The translations under genes were made by a program, and so were the position numbers. A stretch of DNA of 29,188 nt from Elysia marginata (Eukaryota; Mollusca; Gastropoda; Plakobranchidae): assembly GCA_019649035.1 (NCBI GenBank), contig BMAT01005247.1, forward strand, positions 101,247 to 130,434. The letters run 5' to 3'. Of this stretch, positions 9,166 to 21,121 are shown in pieces. A model generated the notes under the pieces. That model was not told the DNA's origin. It did no database searches and saw only the letters and a program-made list of their open reading frames with translations. The stretch's first letter is position 1. Every line of letters starts with the position of its first letter.

Positions 9166-11094
9166 GTCTCTCCATCTAAATATCTGTCTGTATATGAATA
9201 GGTATGTCACTTTCTCATTTCCACTAATTCTTCAATATCACATTTATTAAAACATTTACCACCAAATTCCTCTCATTAACTATAAAAACCAAACTTAAAT
9301 TCAACAGCCATTGCTAAACCAAAGATGAAAGCAAAATTACATCGCATCATTTGTTATTCGATTAGGATAATTTATTATTTTTATCCAATAAAATTCAACA
9401 AAATTTCAAAAAGCGAAAATATGTGCTCCGCTCATTAACAGTATTAAGTATATCACTTTTTCCGTGTCTTTCAATAAAAAAAATGGCAAAAAATCAGATA
9501 ATACAAACTAAGTAGTCTATTTACACAAAACACGTTATTCTTTTTGTCTCGCAGCACAATAATTTAAACAACATGGAAACTTATAAACAGAGAAAACTCC
9601 AACAAACATTAGGCTATGCGTCATCGTTTTAGTTGAGCCAAACTATATTTTTGTTTTCTTTAGCTTTTCTACAACATTCAACGTGGTTTCCGTGTTTTCA
9701 TATTCTTTTTAATGGGTTAGTTTTTTCTAGAAGATTGAATTTTTTATATTGTAAAGATACACACTTCCTTTCTCAATGTATTTTTACTTTGCCTCTCAGA
9801 TTCTGTCTCCGTTTTTTTTTTGTCATATTTGTCTCTGTGTAAATATCTTTCAATGTTTTCACCACAAATTCATTTACGTTGATAAGGTTTTATTTATTTT
9901 TAATATGTGCCAACAAATTGCCGAGTTGCTTTGCATTTTTATCACGTTTTTTTTTAATTTCTTTACTCTAGTCGAGTCTGTTTCTTCATTTTGTTTTCTG
10001 ATATATTTTTTTTTTATTTCGTCTCTCTTGCTGTTGATGTTACAGTCACCGCTTGATTACGTTTATGGTTACAATAGCTGTTTTAATTCACAAGCTTTTC
10101 TTCAGTCAGGTTTTTTAAAAACGGAAATATACTAAAACTTCATTTTTTTTATTGTGACAAAATATCCAATCACAAAGAATCAAATTAGATAAAAATATTT
10201 AGGGATCCTCTATAACTGACAAAATGAATATTTCAAAAGCATAATGATTTAGAGAGTTTTTTCCTGTCGATTTTTAGTCATCAGCTCCGAGAGTAGTAAC
10301 AAAATTACAGAAACGCAAACGTTGCTACTGTGTCCTGCCCTGTTGGTTTTTAAGATATAATCAAGCAACCCCACTTCAGTTTCCGCCTGGATTTAGGTAA
10401 ATTTTTTTAACACAATTTTTATAGGTTTTTATGTCTTTCACAGATTTACCAAGTCAACAAGATACACTGTTCTTCTGTGTGAAATCAGGACCGTCAACAC
10501 GACAAAAGACTAAGTGCATTTATCTCAGAGCATCTGCTATGTGAGTCTTCTGACGTTTAGCACTAATTGGCAACCGATGAGTAAAGCCATTTCGCTATCA
10601 GAACCTGAAGTTATAAGTTCGACAAAAAAAAAACCGGAATAATTGTCAACGTTCTTTTCGTTTTGGTCAACTTTTTTGAAGAGTCTTTGTGAAGACAAGA
10701 AAAATATGAGCCTGTACAAGTCCCATGAATAGGAAGCATTCGCTACGCTGTGCTTTGTAGTTGTATAATAATACGTGAGGTAAAAATCGAAAAAAAAATG
10801 CAATCTTAAGCCAAACATACTTAGAATATTAATGATTGAAAAAGTGATAAGTTATTATCTTACTTGTTATTACCTTGTTAAATTTATCAAAAGCGAAAAC
10901 CCTCAAAAGGGGCGAGCACGCTGACACAGGACTGCTTTTGTAACTTATCGTCTTTGATTTTCATCTATTGTTTTCTCTTTTTTCTTAAAAAGATAAGGAC
11001 TCTAATCAAAGAAGTCTTAAATTTTCTGTAAATTGGAAGCCAAAACGAACATACGTTTGCTGTGTATTATTATTTAAAATAAACGCCCACTCTA
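9166..11094. other. AT-rich non-coding DNA, T-rich on plus
   Basis: The part from about 9640 to 10140 is strongly T-rich on the plus strand, which produces hydrophobic Phe/Leu-rich open frames. The frame at 9633 starts with TTG. No membrane-protein family is recognisable. Nothing else is seen in this 1.9 kb. Confidence 0.55.
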
Positions 11095-11348
11095 ATGTCT
11101 CCTTTGGAGGCCTTTGCGTGTGACGGCAAAGTGTTTACTCTATGACTGTGTGACTCTCTGGGTCTAAACGAACTTCTTTAAGCCCCTGGAAGTTATCCGA
11201 TTGATTCCTCGGTGCCCTATCGGATTATACACGCTTCGGATGTTTGGGAAGCAAATATTGGATGTACCGCCTCGCCCTTTGTGAACTCTAGTGACGAGGG
11301 GGTGATGCGATAAAGACGTAGCTGTCATGTTGTGACAACTCAAACAGG
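11095..11348 (+). other. Candidate non-coding first exon / CpG-rich segment
   Basis: About 250 bp of raised G+C and CpG end directly at CAGG|GTGAGT, a strong match to the animal 5' splice-site consensus with GT at 11349. All plus-strand frames carry stops, for example ATG ACT GTG TGA, so any exon would be untranslated. Inside it, ATCCGAT (11195-11201) and ATCGGAT (11219-11225) form a 7-bp inverted repeat around 17 nt. No acceptor is obvious at the left boundary, which would fit a 5'-terminal exon. It could also be a CpG-rich enhancer or a repeat fragment with a chance donor. Confidence 0.3.
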
Positions 11349-12370
11349 GTGAGTATTTTGTAGGTGGTGGGTGAGGTTTAAAAATATATCCAAAAAAGTG
11401 ATCAGGTTATTTTAAAAACCATTGAATTTTTGTTTCTGCTTTAGGAGTAGTTTATTGTCACATTGTATGATTGTCTCGAATGTTCATTACCTTTCTCTGT
11501 ATTGCATTGTACCTTTAATTTTCTTTTCTCAATGCTTTCTTTCTCTTTAATATCAATTCTGTTATCATTTTCCTTTAACTCTCAAACGTCGGGGGCGAAA
11601 TTGGAACCAGCATATTCAATTTTCCAAACATACAATATTTAGGCCGCAAGATGGAAAGTGACCTAAAGTAGCTTTCCTAAACATCATTCTGTAGCCATAC
11701 GTTTTAACTAAACCTTGAGCTGCACAGATCACCTTACAATGTATCCACTCAGTGTGTAAAAAACACCCTTATCCTCTGAGAAACAAGCAAATTTTTTAAT
11801 GCCAAGAGCATTGAGATAGTAGCATTGATGTTACCTGGACAGCACACGCCAGGCTATCACCTTACCCTTTTGTAGTCTATCTGAAAACAATTGATTATAG
11901 TGGCGATCAAAGAGGATTAAACTCATTGCACAAAACTTAACAACTTTTTTCGACAGGAATCATTCGCTCTTGAAAACTTATTCTGACAGTTCCTAGATAA
12001 TAATTTAATAGTGTTTTTGCAGCCAGCAAATCGTGTTTTCTCAATTCTTATGCAAAAAAATTCTTCACGACCATTTCATTCGGCCGCTATGCGTACACAA
12101 AAATAACCAGGCGTTAGTTTTAACATTCAACGAATTCTTTTTTAGTATATCCACCACATATCTTTCTTCACATTTTTTATAGAACACAAGAAACGACAAT
12201 CTTTTTTGTGTATCTTGTAAAAGAAGAAACAACTTTTCACCACTATATCCTTAACGATTTCCGTTAATTTTTGTGTGGCTGTCTTGTGGTTAACTTGTTA
12301 CACATTAAGCACCGTGTTAAAAATGTTCACTAAAATTTAGGTAAACGAGAAAAAAACCTCTTGTGGTCAT
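11349..12370. other. AT-rich non-coding DNA after donor-like site
   Basis: From GTGAGT at 11349 the composition returns to AT-rich. If the donor is real, this is the start of an intron. No acceptor followed by coding sequence was identified. Confidence 0.45.
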
Positions 12371-12415
12371 ATTGGTTTTAGTATATCGCTTTTGGTTAAA
12401 ATTGGTTTTAGTATA
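12371..12415 (+). repeat. 15-bp direct repeat, 30-bp period
   Basis: ATTGGTTTTAGTATA occurs exactly at 12371-12385 and 12401-12415. The DNA between is unrelated apart from a TTTTGGTTAAA stretch. It is a small local duplication. Confidence 0.75.
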
Positions 12416-13795
12416 AATTAATCGAGAGAAAACCGTCGAGACCTTTATTGTAGAGACTTAACAAATCAAAGCAGTCTTGCTCCGTGGAGGTATAATTGGC
12501 TTCTTGATAGCCGTGTTTCCTGTTTTGTAAAAAACAATTTTGCAATTTCTGTCGACTATTTTGTAAGCCTCTTTAAAAATTGAATCATAAAACATAAAAT
12601 AATGCCTTTTCGTGACCACAGAATTGGCCCTTAGCCCAACAGTACTAAATGAATTGATAAATTTTACTTGATGGATTTGATCGTTTCAGGATGTTTATAT
12701 GATTTTAGAAAAACTAAGGCTTACAAGCAGAAGGAAAATGCTTGGCTCTTATAAGTAATTTTCTCGAATTCTCGATTGACACTGCCTCCCTTATTTATTT
12801 TATAAATCTTGTTTTCAAGTGTTTGGTTTTTGCTAGGTCTACCTTTAACGTAAAGAGTGAAAAAAGCAGATCTACGAGTGTAAGAGACTTTCTTGACATG
12901 ATACCAGTACGATTAAATAAGAGTTTACCAAAAATTGCAACTGAGGACAAAATATAAATCATCCCAATTTTAGTTTTACAGAAGAACAAATCAAGTAATT
13001 TTACCAAAAGGACCAAAATACCCACATCATCTCTAATGAACCCGTTTCCAAATCAAATTATCGGCAGTGGTGACAATTAGGAAACACACATGGTTTACCC
13101 CTAAGACACATTTGTGCTATGCAAATTGCACAAACTCTACCAAAGGAATAAACATATTTAATTTTCTTTCTGTATTATAATTTGCAGGCACAAATCATCA
13201 AAACGTGTATGTGCAGCTTAAAAACTAAACACATCATTGCATAGGATGTGGGCACTTTCACGAGAATAATATCTTCAAGCACTCACACTTCTTTTATACA
13301 AGAAACATCTTAACCGACAGAATGATGTCCAAAAATTTAAGGTACCACGCAATGGACACCTTGTTGAGAAAAAAAAACAACTTATTTTATGGTATGGATA
13401 CTGTGATTAACCACTCTACATAACTACATCAGCAGGAAAAGGTGCATGAAATCAAGACGACGGAGATAGAACGTGTATACGCCTTTTTTTAATTTTGAAT
13501 TATTCAGCATTCAAAGTTATCTACTTCTTTTCGTTCAAACAGTTATGATAGGTTTCTATGTCAGTTGATCCAACTACAAAATATCTTCCTTTTCTTTATT
13601 GTGGATCGATATCTCCTGGGCTTAATATATTTCAGCTTTGTTTTGAAAACTAAGATCTACGTATGTCACATTGATTAGAGTATGTTTTTAACAAAATATG
13701 TATGCATTTATGAAAAGAACAAAAAAGAAAATAACTAATTTAAAAAGTGTTTTTTTTTTAAATTCATGCAATATAGCACAAACACTTGCTTATAG
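12416..13795. other. AT-rich non-coding DNA
   Basis: Open frames at 12742-12957 (plus) and 12795-13025 (minus) overlap each other and resemble nothing known. No other signal is seen up to the gap. Confidence 0.5.
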
Positions 13796-13813
13796 NNNNN
13801 NNNNNNNNNNNNN
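13796..13813. other. Assembly gap (18 N)
   Basis: Eighteen undetermined bases. The true length of missing sequence may differ from 18. Confidence 0.99.
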
Positions 13814-13876
13814 GTAGTTACGCAGTGAAGAAGTCACCATTACATGATAATGCCAATAACAGTGCAAACATGTTAA

Positions 13877-13903
13877 GACCAGCGCGATCTACATAGACTG
13901 GTC
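13877..13903. repeat. Short inverted repeat
   Basis: GACCAG at 13877-13882 and CTGGTC at 13898-13903 flank a 15-nt loop. GGTCAGACC right after it repeats the same core in a second small palindrome. Confidence 0.5.
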
Positions 13904-13937
13904 AGACCGTGAAAAGTATATAATATTATTACTAGTA

Positions 13938-13973
13938 CAGTAGATCCTTGCTTGTATGACTTTTGTAAAAGTC
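13938..13973 (+). mobile_element. Possible pogo/Tigger-like transposon terminus
   Basis: After a TA dinucleotide (13936-13937) the sequence reads CAGTAGATCCTTGCTTGTAT and continues into the palindrome GACTTTT-GT-AAAAGTC at 13958-13973. Ends of pogo/Tigger-type elements typically begin CAGT, insert at TA, and have a CTTG- or CTCG-rich interior. No matching inverted end was found within a few kilobases and no transposase is present. It is at best a solo remnant of a non-autonomous element. Confidence 0.25.
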
Positions 13974-14144
13974 TGGTTTAGGGTCAACTGAGGATTAAAC
14001 ACAAACACGAATGTGTGCAGTGTTCAAAGAATTCTTCGACAACAAAGCAAGAGAAGCTAAATAATAATGTGAAACTGTTGCGTACATTGCTTGATCATTT
14101 TCATGATAGAAATGATATAAAAGGAGTAACTGGTGTAAAGGAAT

Positions 14145-14166
14145 GGGGCCGGGGGGGGGAGGGGGG
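14145..14166 (+). other. G-quadruplex-forming motif
   Basis: GGGG, CC, nine Gs, A, then six Gs. This gives at least four runs of three or more Gs separated by one- or two-nucleotide loops, in otherwise AT-rich DNA. The plus strand should fold readily into a quadruplex. Overlapping minus-strand frames are proline-rich artefacts of the C-runs. Confidence 0.8.
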
Positions 14167-16928
14167 CGTGGTGAGGTAGGCATCGAACCTTCCCCATCAA
14201 GAGAACTCGGTGGTCATGTTTTTGAAGAGAAAATAGAACCTTTGAATCCAGAAAATCTTCTTCAAAGTGTAAGAAAAGTTTCACCTTTTTAAGAAGAATA
14301 CACTCTTTACCTTTTACAAGCAAAACCTCCGTTCAAATTTGCCAAGCAGTCTGACACTTTGATGGACGAGATCTGTTTATGCTTTGATTTAGTTTCAAAA
14401 CTGCTAAACCCTTGTTCTCTCAGAATCACTAACCTTTAGGACTGAATCACGCTATGCTGCGATTATTTCGGTATGACAATTAGCGTAACAATCATGAAAG
14501 ACAGAAAAGAAACAGAATCAAATGATGGGGAGGGATGCCAAGCGAGAAAAATGATATACTGAAAGGACATGATATAATACGGACATAATGTTTTTATCAT
14601 AACAGGGAATAAGAGGAAGAAAGAAATGGGTGTTTGGTGGGAACAAAAGTCAAACAGACAAAGAAACATCCAGAGAAGTAGACGAAAAAAAAGCACACGA
14701 AGCACAGTAAAACACAAATAAAGAAAATAATGGAGATCGAGATGAATAAAAAAAGAAAGAGAGGGTAACAATGAAATAAATTTTCAACAGATTTGAACTA
14801 AAGCTGTTTATCTCCTAAAACGCGATCAAATACCATGTAGATATCAACGATTTCAATGCACGATCCATTCAAATTCCGAATAGAAAGAAAACAATAAAGT
14901 GCACAGATCTTAAAGATTTAACATTAACCGAGGAAAAAAAAAGACGAAGATGACACATGTCCAGAGAGTAATTTCGTTTCCAGCCTAATTTTCACCTTAT
15001 GCATACAGACACACCCGTCCGTTTGTCGCCGCGGGGGCGAACATTTTCGGGAAATATCATTAGGAAAAAAAGGAGCTGATGGAAAAAAATTGTGTGTCAT
15101 CAGAAAATTACGTTGGATACAGTAATTGTTTCCGTTCTCACTTTTCTAGCCGAAAAAAAAATTATGGAAAAATGAGAACCTGACAAAAGTTCAGGAAAGA
15201 GTGGAACATTTCTTAAAGAAAATGAGAAAAAAAGTGATTTTCAAGGGCCACTGTAATGTAAGGTTGAACTGTTTCATCTTGATTTTTTCGTTGCTCGTTC
15301 GCTCTGTTTTGTATTTTTTTTGGCTGAAAAATGAATGAAATTGATTGAAACGACAATCTTATAGGGCCATAATTATTGCTCAGTTTTTATCAAAATGACC
15401 TCACAAAAATTATAGAATCCAAGTACCTAAATATATATCCAGATTTTACTAGAGAAAAAAGAGATATCTATAAAAGGTTCCAAAGAAAATTAAACTTTAG
15501 GAATTTTAAGAAATCGAGATCGCCAAAATGATGGTTTAGAAACGCCGGCAAATGTTATGAATAGTCAAAGAACTTTATTTCATTAGTAAACAACGTGCCA
15601 ATCCAAATCTATAGTCTTTTGAAAAAAATATCCTACCGTGATTTAATGAGAATGAGAACGTTCTTTAAACTAAAAAAAAACATCAAACTGCAAAGTTATA
15701 ACTTTAAATTAGAGGGGGTGGCGGAAAATTCCTAGCAGTCTTTTACACCCAAAAGATGCTTGTCATAACATCCCAATAAAAGACTTAGAACTGTACTTTC
15801 AAACTATGATTTTCTTTCAGATCAGTTCAATTTGTTTCAAGAAATGAAAATCTTTAAAAACAAAAATTATGATAACCATCCATTTAGGAGCATAATTATA
15901 AGATATCTGCAGGTTTGTTGTTAAGTAATGTTTGCTACTCATTAACATATCGGACTCCGAACTAATGGCTACATAGTAACTTTCTTTTTTTTAACATTCT
16001 CATAAAGTCATTAAAAGATAAAACAAAAAGGAACATTACCTTTTAGGTATAAAAACTGGCTGTTTGTTTTAAAAGGAATAAAGATTCTACAAAAAAACTT
16101 AAATTGATAATGAAGGCAAGAAATAAATACATTGTTATTCATTTCAGAAACGCTCATACACTATTTTTGTAGGCTATTTTTTTTTCCATTTAATGGGTGG
16201 TTACAACAAAAATTTTCAATAAACGATATTTTATTTTACTTTTTTCCTTTGCAAAAAAAGCGAAACATTAGAATTGTAGTTTTAATAGAGTCTTAGGTTT
16301 CAGCTTCTTAACAAAGCAAATACGTAAGAAAAGTAAGCACTGTTTGCCGAACATAATTTTCTCCGTTTACCTCTTCTTTGAAAGGGAAATTGAAAACTGA
16401 TTAGTTCATTATCCATCTTGGTTTTTATAGAATAATGAAGACTTCAAAAAAAGGCTCTGCCTATCTATTTATTTGTGCTGTAAAAAACATTTACATTGTC
16501 TCGCTTTAAGTAAAGTTAGTATACAGCGCTACTGAATATCTGCACGGATGGACTAGAATTGCGAGTTTTAAAAATGAGTTATACTAAAAAACTAAATACT
16601 TGCCTAATAGCAAAAAAAAAATTGCTTCGGCAAAACATAACATGAATAGAAAAATATGGACTGCATCCTGAACTATTCGACATCATAAAACAACAGCAAT
16701 TTTTTTCAATGTTATTTACATAACTCATGCCCTACCACCTTGCGAAAAGCTTATAAGACTCGACCCTCAGGAACAAGAAATACAAACCTGAACAGATCAT
16801 ATAATTTTGAACTTAGTCTACAAAACAGAGGGCTAATAGCGGTGCCGCATTCGTTTTTTTTTTTACACACAGATCTGTTGTGAAGGAGATCAAAATAATA
16901 CTGTAAACCATATCGACTTGGCTGCACC
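14167..16928. other. AT-rich non-coding DNA, A-rich on plus
   Basis: Purine-rich on the plus strand from about 14600 to 14770 and A-rich to about 15240, with short poly-A runs. No frame has exon-like composition and no RNA gene or element end is recognised over this 2.7 kb. Confidence 0.55.
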
Positions 16929-16952
16929 TTAAAGCTGCACTTTCACAGGATT
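16929..16952 (+). repeat. Possible fragment of a molluscan dispersed repeat
   Basis: TTAAAGCTGCACTTTCACAG followed by GATT resembles a word I recall from many molluscan repeats (TTAAAGCTGCACTCTCACAG). Only about 24 bp are alike and the downstream part is not recognised. The match is from memory and needs a repeat-library comparison. Confidence 0.3.
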
Positions 16953-18558
16953 TTGCGTGATAGCATGCCATTTGAACCATGGTTAATTTAATTAAGACAG
17001 TCTGTCTAATGCGATTTTTGTGTGTTGGGGTGAAAAAAGTCTTGTTTATGTGTTATTTTAATTTACAGAAGCGTTGTAAGCTTGCTAGAATAAGATACAC
17101 TGCCTCACGTGACTTTAGCCGAAACGTGATAATGAAAATATGTAAAGCACAGAAATCTGCTTAAATGTATTCTAAAAATAATACTTTGTATTTTACCGGT
17201 TGTCACACCTGCATTTCTTTTTTTTTTTTCTTCTTTTTTTTAAGCAGATTGCGCATAATATATCGACATAAATTAGCTGTTGCGTCATGATAAGTGCTTT
17301 GGAGACAATATACCTGAACAAACCAAATAGGCTCGAAAGCACCAACATAACGTCAAAGTAATAGTGCCTTGCAAAGCTATTTATATTTCTTTCTATGCCA
17401 AACTAATTGGAAAGTGTATTTCTGTAACTTACAGCGGTGATCGCAACATATAAAATATGTAAAAATCAAGCAAGTTAGATTAATGTTAACACGATTAATT
17501 GTGGAATGTCAAACAGCGCTGTGTACTACAACAGAAAAACTGGAGAATAATGGCTACAGGAAGATTCAGGACAAAGCTGAACTGTTTTATGCTTTCATTT
17601 CTGAAAATCTCCTTTTATGAAATTAATTCCGGCAACTCAGCCAATATGACATTAATATAAGTTATCTTTTTCAGGATCATTTTACCAAAACAATATAGCA
17701 AACTAGCTTCTATTGTTGATACAAAATCGTTTATAATTGATTGGATGCATTCAACATTTAAAACATCCACTAAAAGCCTAAATGAGACGAACCTTTCCGG
17801 TGTGTTATTTCATTAAACTTATAGTCAACTATTGAAAAGCTTCAAACTGTTCAAATCATTTTCTGGACAGCTAACAAATTAAACACACTATACACGAAGT
17901 TTGACGTACACAATTAATATCCTTAAAAATAAGTTTTGTTGCTGTGTATATAGCGGCATTGCATATCTTCACCTTTCTATAACCAAAATGAAGATAAATC
18001 TACCTTCGCACCATGCATTGAAACTAAGCACAAAGAAATGCACGATCCTTTTAACACAATGGCCAATGCAGCAATGGCGTATAGTGCATGAGGGCTGTGG
18101 AACAGTCTCAAACTTTTGTGTACGGCACTTGCAACAAACTGGGGAGGTTTTTTTATAACCAGGGGCGAATGGAGATCAGGATGCAGACATGTTCAATACT
18201 TTGCTCCAAAGAGAACACGGTGGATTCCTAAATCTTCTAAAGATACCACAATCAATTGAAAGAGATGAACCAATTCATAGCCAAGGTTTTGCACATGATA
18301 AGATTAAGTCTCATTCAGCCCACACTTAATTAGCTAATTGCAAATTCGTTTTTTCTTTGGAAGATGAACGTCAGAAGCGTTGCTATTTGATTTTTATCCT
18401 GTAGAGTTCTAGGATAAAAAAAATTATTTACCGAAGAAGGAAAACGATATTATTTGTACAGGGTTTGGTACAAAAAGATGAGCCTAAAGCAGCATTTAAA
18501 CTTGCAAAGTAATAAACTTATATCATAATAAAGCATGCATACAATAATGATTCATATG
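16953..18558. other. AT-rich non-coding DNA
   Basis: Open frames at 16979-17164 and 17901-18158 on plus are short and unrecognised. T-runs lie near 17220-17242. Nothing else is supported. Confidence 0.5.
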
Positions 18559-18590
18559 CGTGTGTGTGTGTGTATAGAGGGGGGGGGTGG
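18559..18590 (+). repeat. (GT)n followed by a 9-G run
   Basis: Seven GT units at 18560-18573 are followed by ATAGA and nine Gs at 18579-18587. It is a simple repeat that may adopt non-B structures. Confidence 0.9.
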
Positions 18591-20360
18591 CTTACTCAAG
18601 ATTATTTTTCAGCTACGGGTACAACTCAAGTACCAATAATTGTGATAACCGTCTAAGTTATGGGTTTTGATGAGTCCCAAAAAACCATTTTAAAACGGCA
18701 AAAAATGGAACAGAGCGAAAAGTCACAAAATTGTCAATGGAGATGACCTACGTCTTTTCAGGACCACAATGATGATAGGCGTTACAAACATCAATTTCGC
18801 CTTGCCTTTTATCGTGTCATATTGCGCACCCCTTATGTTCCACGATGGAAAAAAGCTGTTATGTCAATGAACATTCCTAAAGGTGGTCATTTTAAATGAA
18901 TCATGTATTGCTTAATAATAAACAAATATTTTTAAAAACTGAAAACACGGAAATATATTCATAACTTGTTAGAAACTGATTCAAGGATATGATTGTAGAA
19001 AAGCATAGTTAGTGTCGTATGGACAAATTTCTCTTTTGTTATACTGGCTAAGGTTATCTTCAGAAGTATTTCAATGGCGACAAATCAACTGATTGATAAT
19101 TCCTATATGACTCGGTGCACTGTGGTGGAGCAATCATTTATTTAATTCCCGACAACTGCGTTTCGTAAAGATATAGCTTTCCCTATTGAACTTTATTGTT
19201 CAGGTAAATAGAAACATATTTCAATACATTAAATTAAAAGAATTGCCTAAAGCAAAAAAAGACGTTATTCTCTTCTAAGAGAAAAAAACGACATGCTACC
19301 CAACCATTCAAAGCTATGGAAGTCCCGGCTTTAAGTGAGCTCTCTGTCAATAAGCTATTCTCTGTGTAAAAGCGCTTGTAAAGGTTTGAACCGAGTGAAG
19401 TCAACACTTAAGTTAAAATGCCAAAGATGCCGTTCCTCTTACAATACAACTGTCATAAATGAGTGCGCCAATTTAGCTCCTCAATAAGTTAGATCCAGAC
19501 ATGGTATCCGAAAAAAAACAGATGTCAGCGAGACATAATATGATTTTTTAACACGAGGTAAAAAAAAAATTATTTTAGGGTGAATCATGTCGTTATCTTT
19601 TCCATGTTTAGCCTCTATCGGCTTGTCAATGCCAAGGAGATGAGTTAAAACTGATTTCTTCTCTATGTAGTGGCCTGAGCGTCTTTCCTCAGGTGCACTT
19701 CTGTTGAAAAAGATTTTACATTAGTCTTTAATACACGGAAAACAGAAAACTTACTCTAATTGATAGTTCTTTCCGCAATTCTCTCCTATCCCACAACATT
19801 TAACTTTAAAAATCATTTCTGAAGGGGAATAGCAATAGGATTTCAATGAACAGGTGCTAGCATTTTCAATGTTTTTTTTTTTTAATCATAAAAAACTTTT
19901 TTCGTTAATATTTTTTTGTAATACTTCAATAAATGAAGAAAATATGGTTTACTTTTTTTATTTTAATTTTTTTTCAGTCTGAGTTTTTAGTGTGCTTTTT
20001 GAAACACACCGTTACAATACTGTCAATATCTATGACGATAGCCTGAATGCATACCCATAACGTTACTCCAAGCGGACAGTTGGAGGGTGAAGCATGTCCG
20101 CCTATGATGAGTGTACTGTTCTTATGAGAAAAAAATTTAAGTTTTTGTTACACGTCCTACCGAAATAAACTAGACTGACTGAAAAATTCATGAGATAGCC
20201 TTGCTTGAAGCATAACTTAAACATCAATAATCATCCAATCTACTATGGATATATCTACACTAGACTGAATAAAAAAAAACCATCTGGTCAATGTTAGCCT
20301 CAGTGCTAACTATTATGATGGTTTCATATGCTATGCAAGTTTTCTTTATTCACGAGTCTA
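18591..20360. other. AT-rich non-coding DNA
   Basis: Contains poly-A and poly-T runs, for example near 19560 and 19872-19883. No gene or element was identified. Confidence 0.55.
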
Positions 20361-20418
20361 TAAATTAAAAGAGGAGAAACGAGAAACAGAAAGAGGGAGA
20401 GAAAGGTGAAAAGAGAGT
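20361..20418 (+). repeat. Purine-rich (GA-like) tract
   Basis: Degenerate GAGA/GAAA sequence, nearly free of pyrimidines on the plus strand. It is probably a decayed GA microsatellite. Confidence 0.75.
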
Positions 20419-20701
20419 GTGTTGCTTTATATAATTACATTTTTATGTAGTCCAGCATTTTATATGCCTAAAACTGTTCATTTCTAGCAACACAGTTTTT
20501 CTATAGGATTTTAAATATGATCTAAGTCAATACAAATGATTGATATATATCCAACAAGCTGCACCCCTATCTGCTTAAATCCTGACTGAAAGCAGTAAAT
20601 TTAAGATCAGCTTGCATCTTGCCTCACTATCGCAAAGTCTCGATTCTAATTTTGATCTTGCGCTGTTTTTATTTTAGTGTAGTAAAAACCAAATCCTAAG
20701 T

Positions 20702-21121
20702 GTGCCAATATCCCTTAATTTTGCGTCAAACTCGAGAGAACGGAAGTTTCCCAGCCATCTTGAAGTGAGATATTCTGGAGAAAAACTAGAATCAAACTTA
20801 GCACTGCCAGGACGTTTTAGTGTCAGGAACGGCCAATATCTTTCTCATCCATACCAACAAGAGAGTAAACCAGTTTGCTGCACGTCACATAACGTGTCCT
20901 TATTGCCAGGTAGTCTTGACATCTCAAGACTGAAAGCGATGCCTCGATTTTGTACTTTCTTACTGCGGAAAAAGAACTGGTTAGATCCTAGCGACTCCTT
21001 TTTGTTTTTTAGAATTCTCTGTTTATATCATTTCCCCTCTTTATTGAAAATGTTGTGTAGTTTGTGTGCTCTGATAGGTGCCTTTTTAAGATTTATATTC
21101 TATTTTTTTAATATGAAATAA
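20702..21121 (+). other. Unsupported 139-codon open frame
   Basis: This is the longest non-repetitive open frame, but it begins with GTG. Its first internal ATG is at about codon 79, within KAMPRFC, leaving about 61 codons. The N-terminal half is Ser/Arg-mixed with no motif I recognise. The C-terminal half is Phe/Leu/Cys-rich because the DNA is T-rich. No flanking splice acceptor or donor was convincing. An internal exon cannot be excluded, but a chance open frame is more likely. Confidence 0.12.

Noticed and set aside
9633..10135. Hydrophobic open frames suggesting a membrane protein
   Set aside because: Phe/Leu richness follows directly from T-rich DNA, the frame at 9633 starts at TTG, and the two frames overlap with no family resemblance.
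14170..14215. Third tRNA-like B box (GGTTCGATGCC on minus)
   Set aside because: No A box at the right distance and no SINE body follows.
20702..21121. 139-codon open frame on plus as a real gene
   Set aside because: It begins at GTG, the first ATG is more than halfway in, and its C-terminal composition follows the T-rich DNA. It is kept only as an unsupported open frame.
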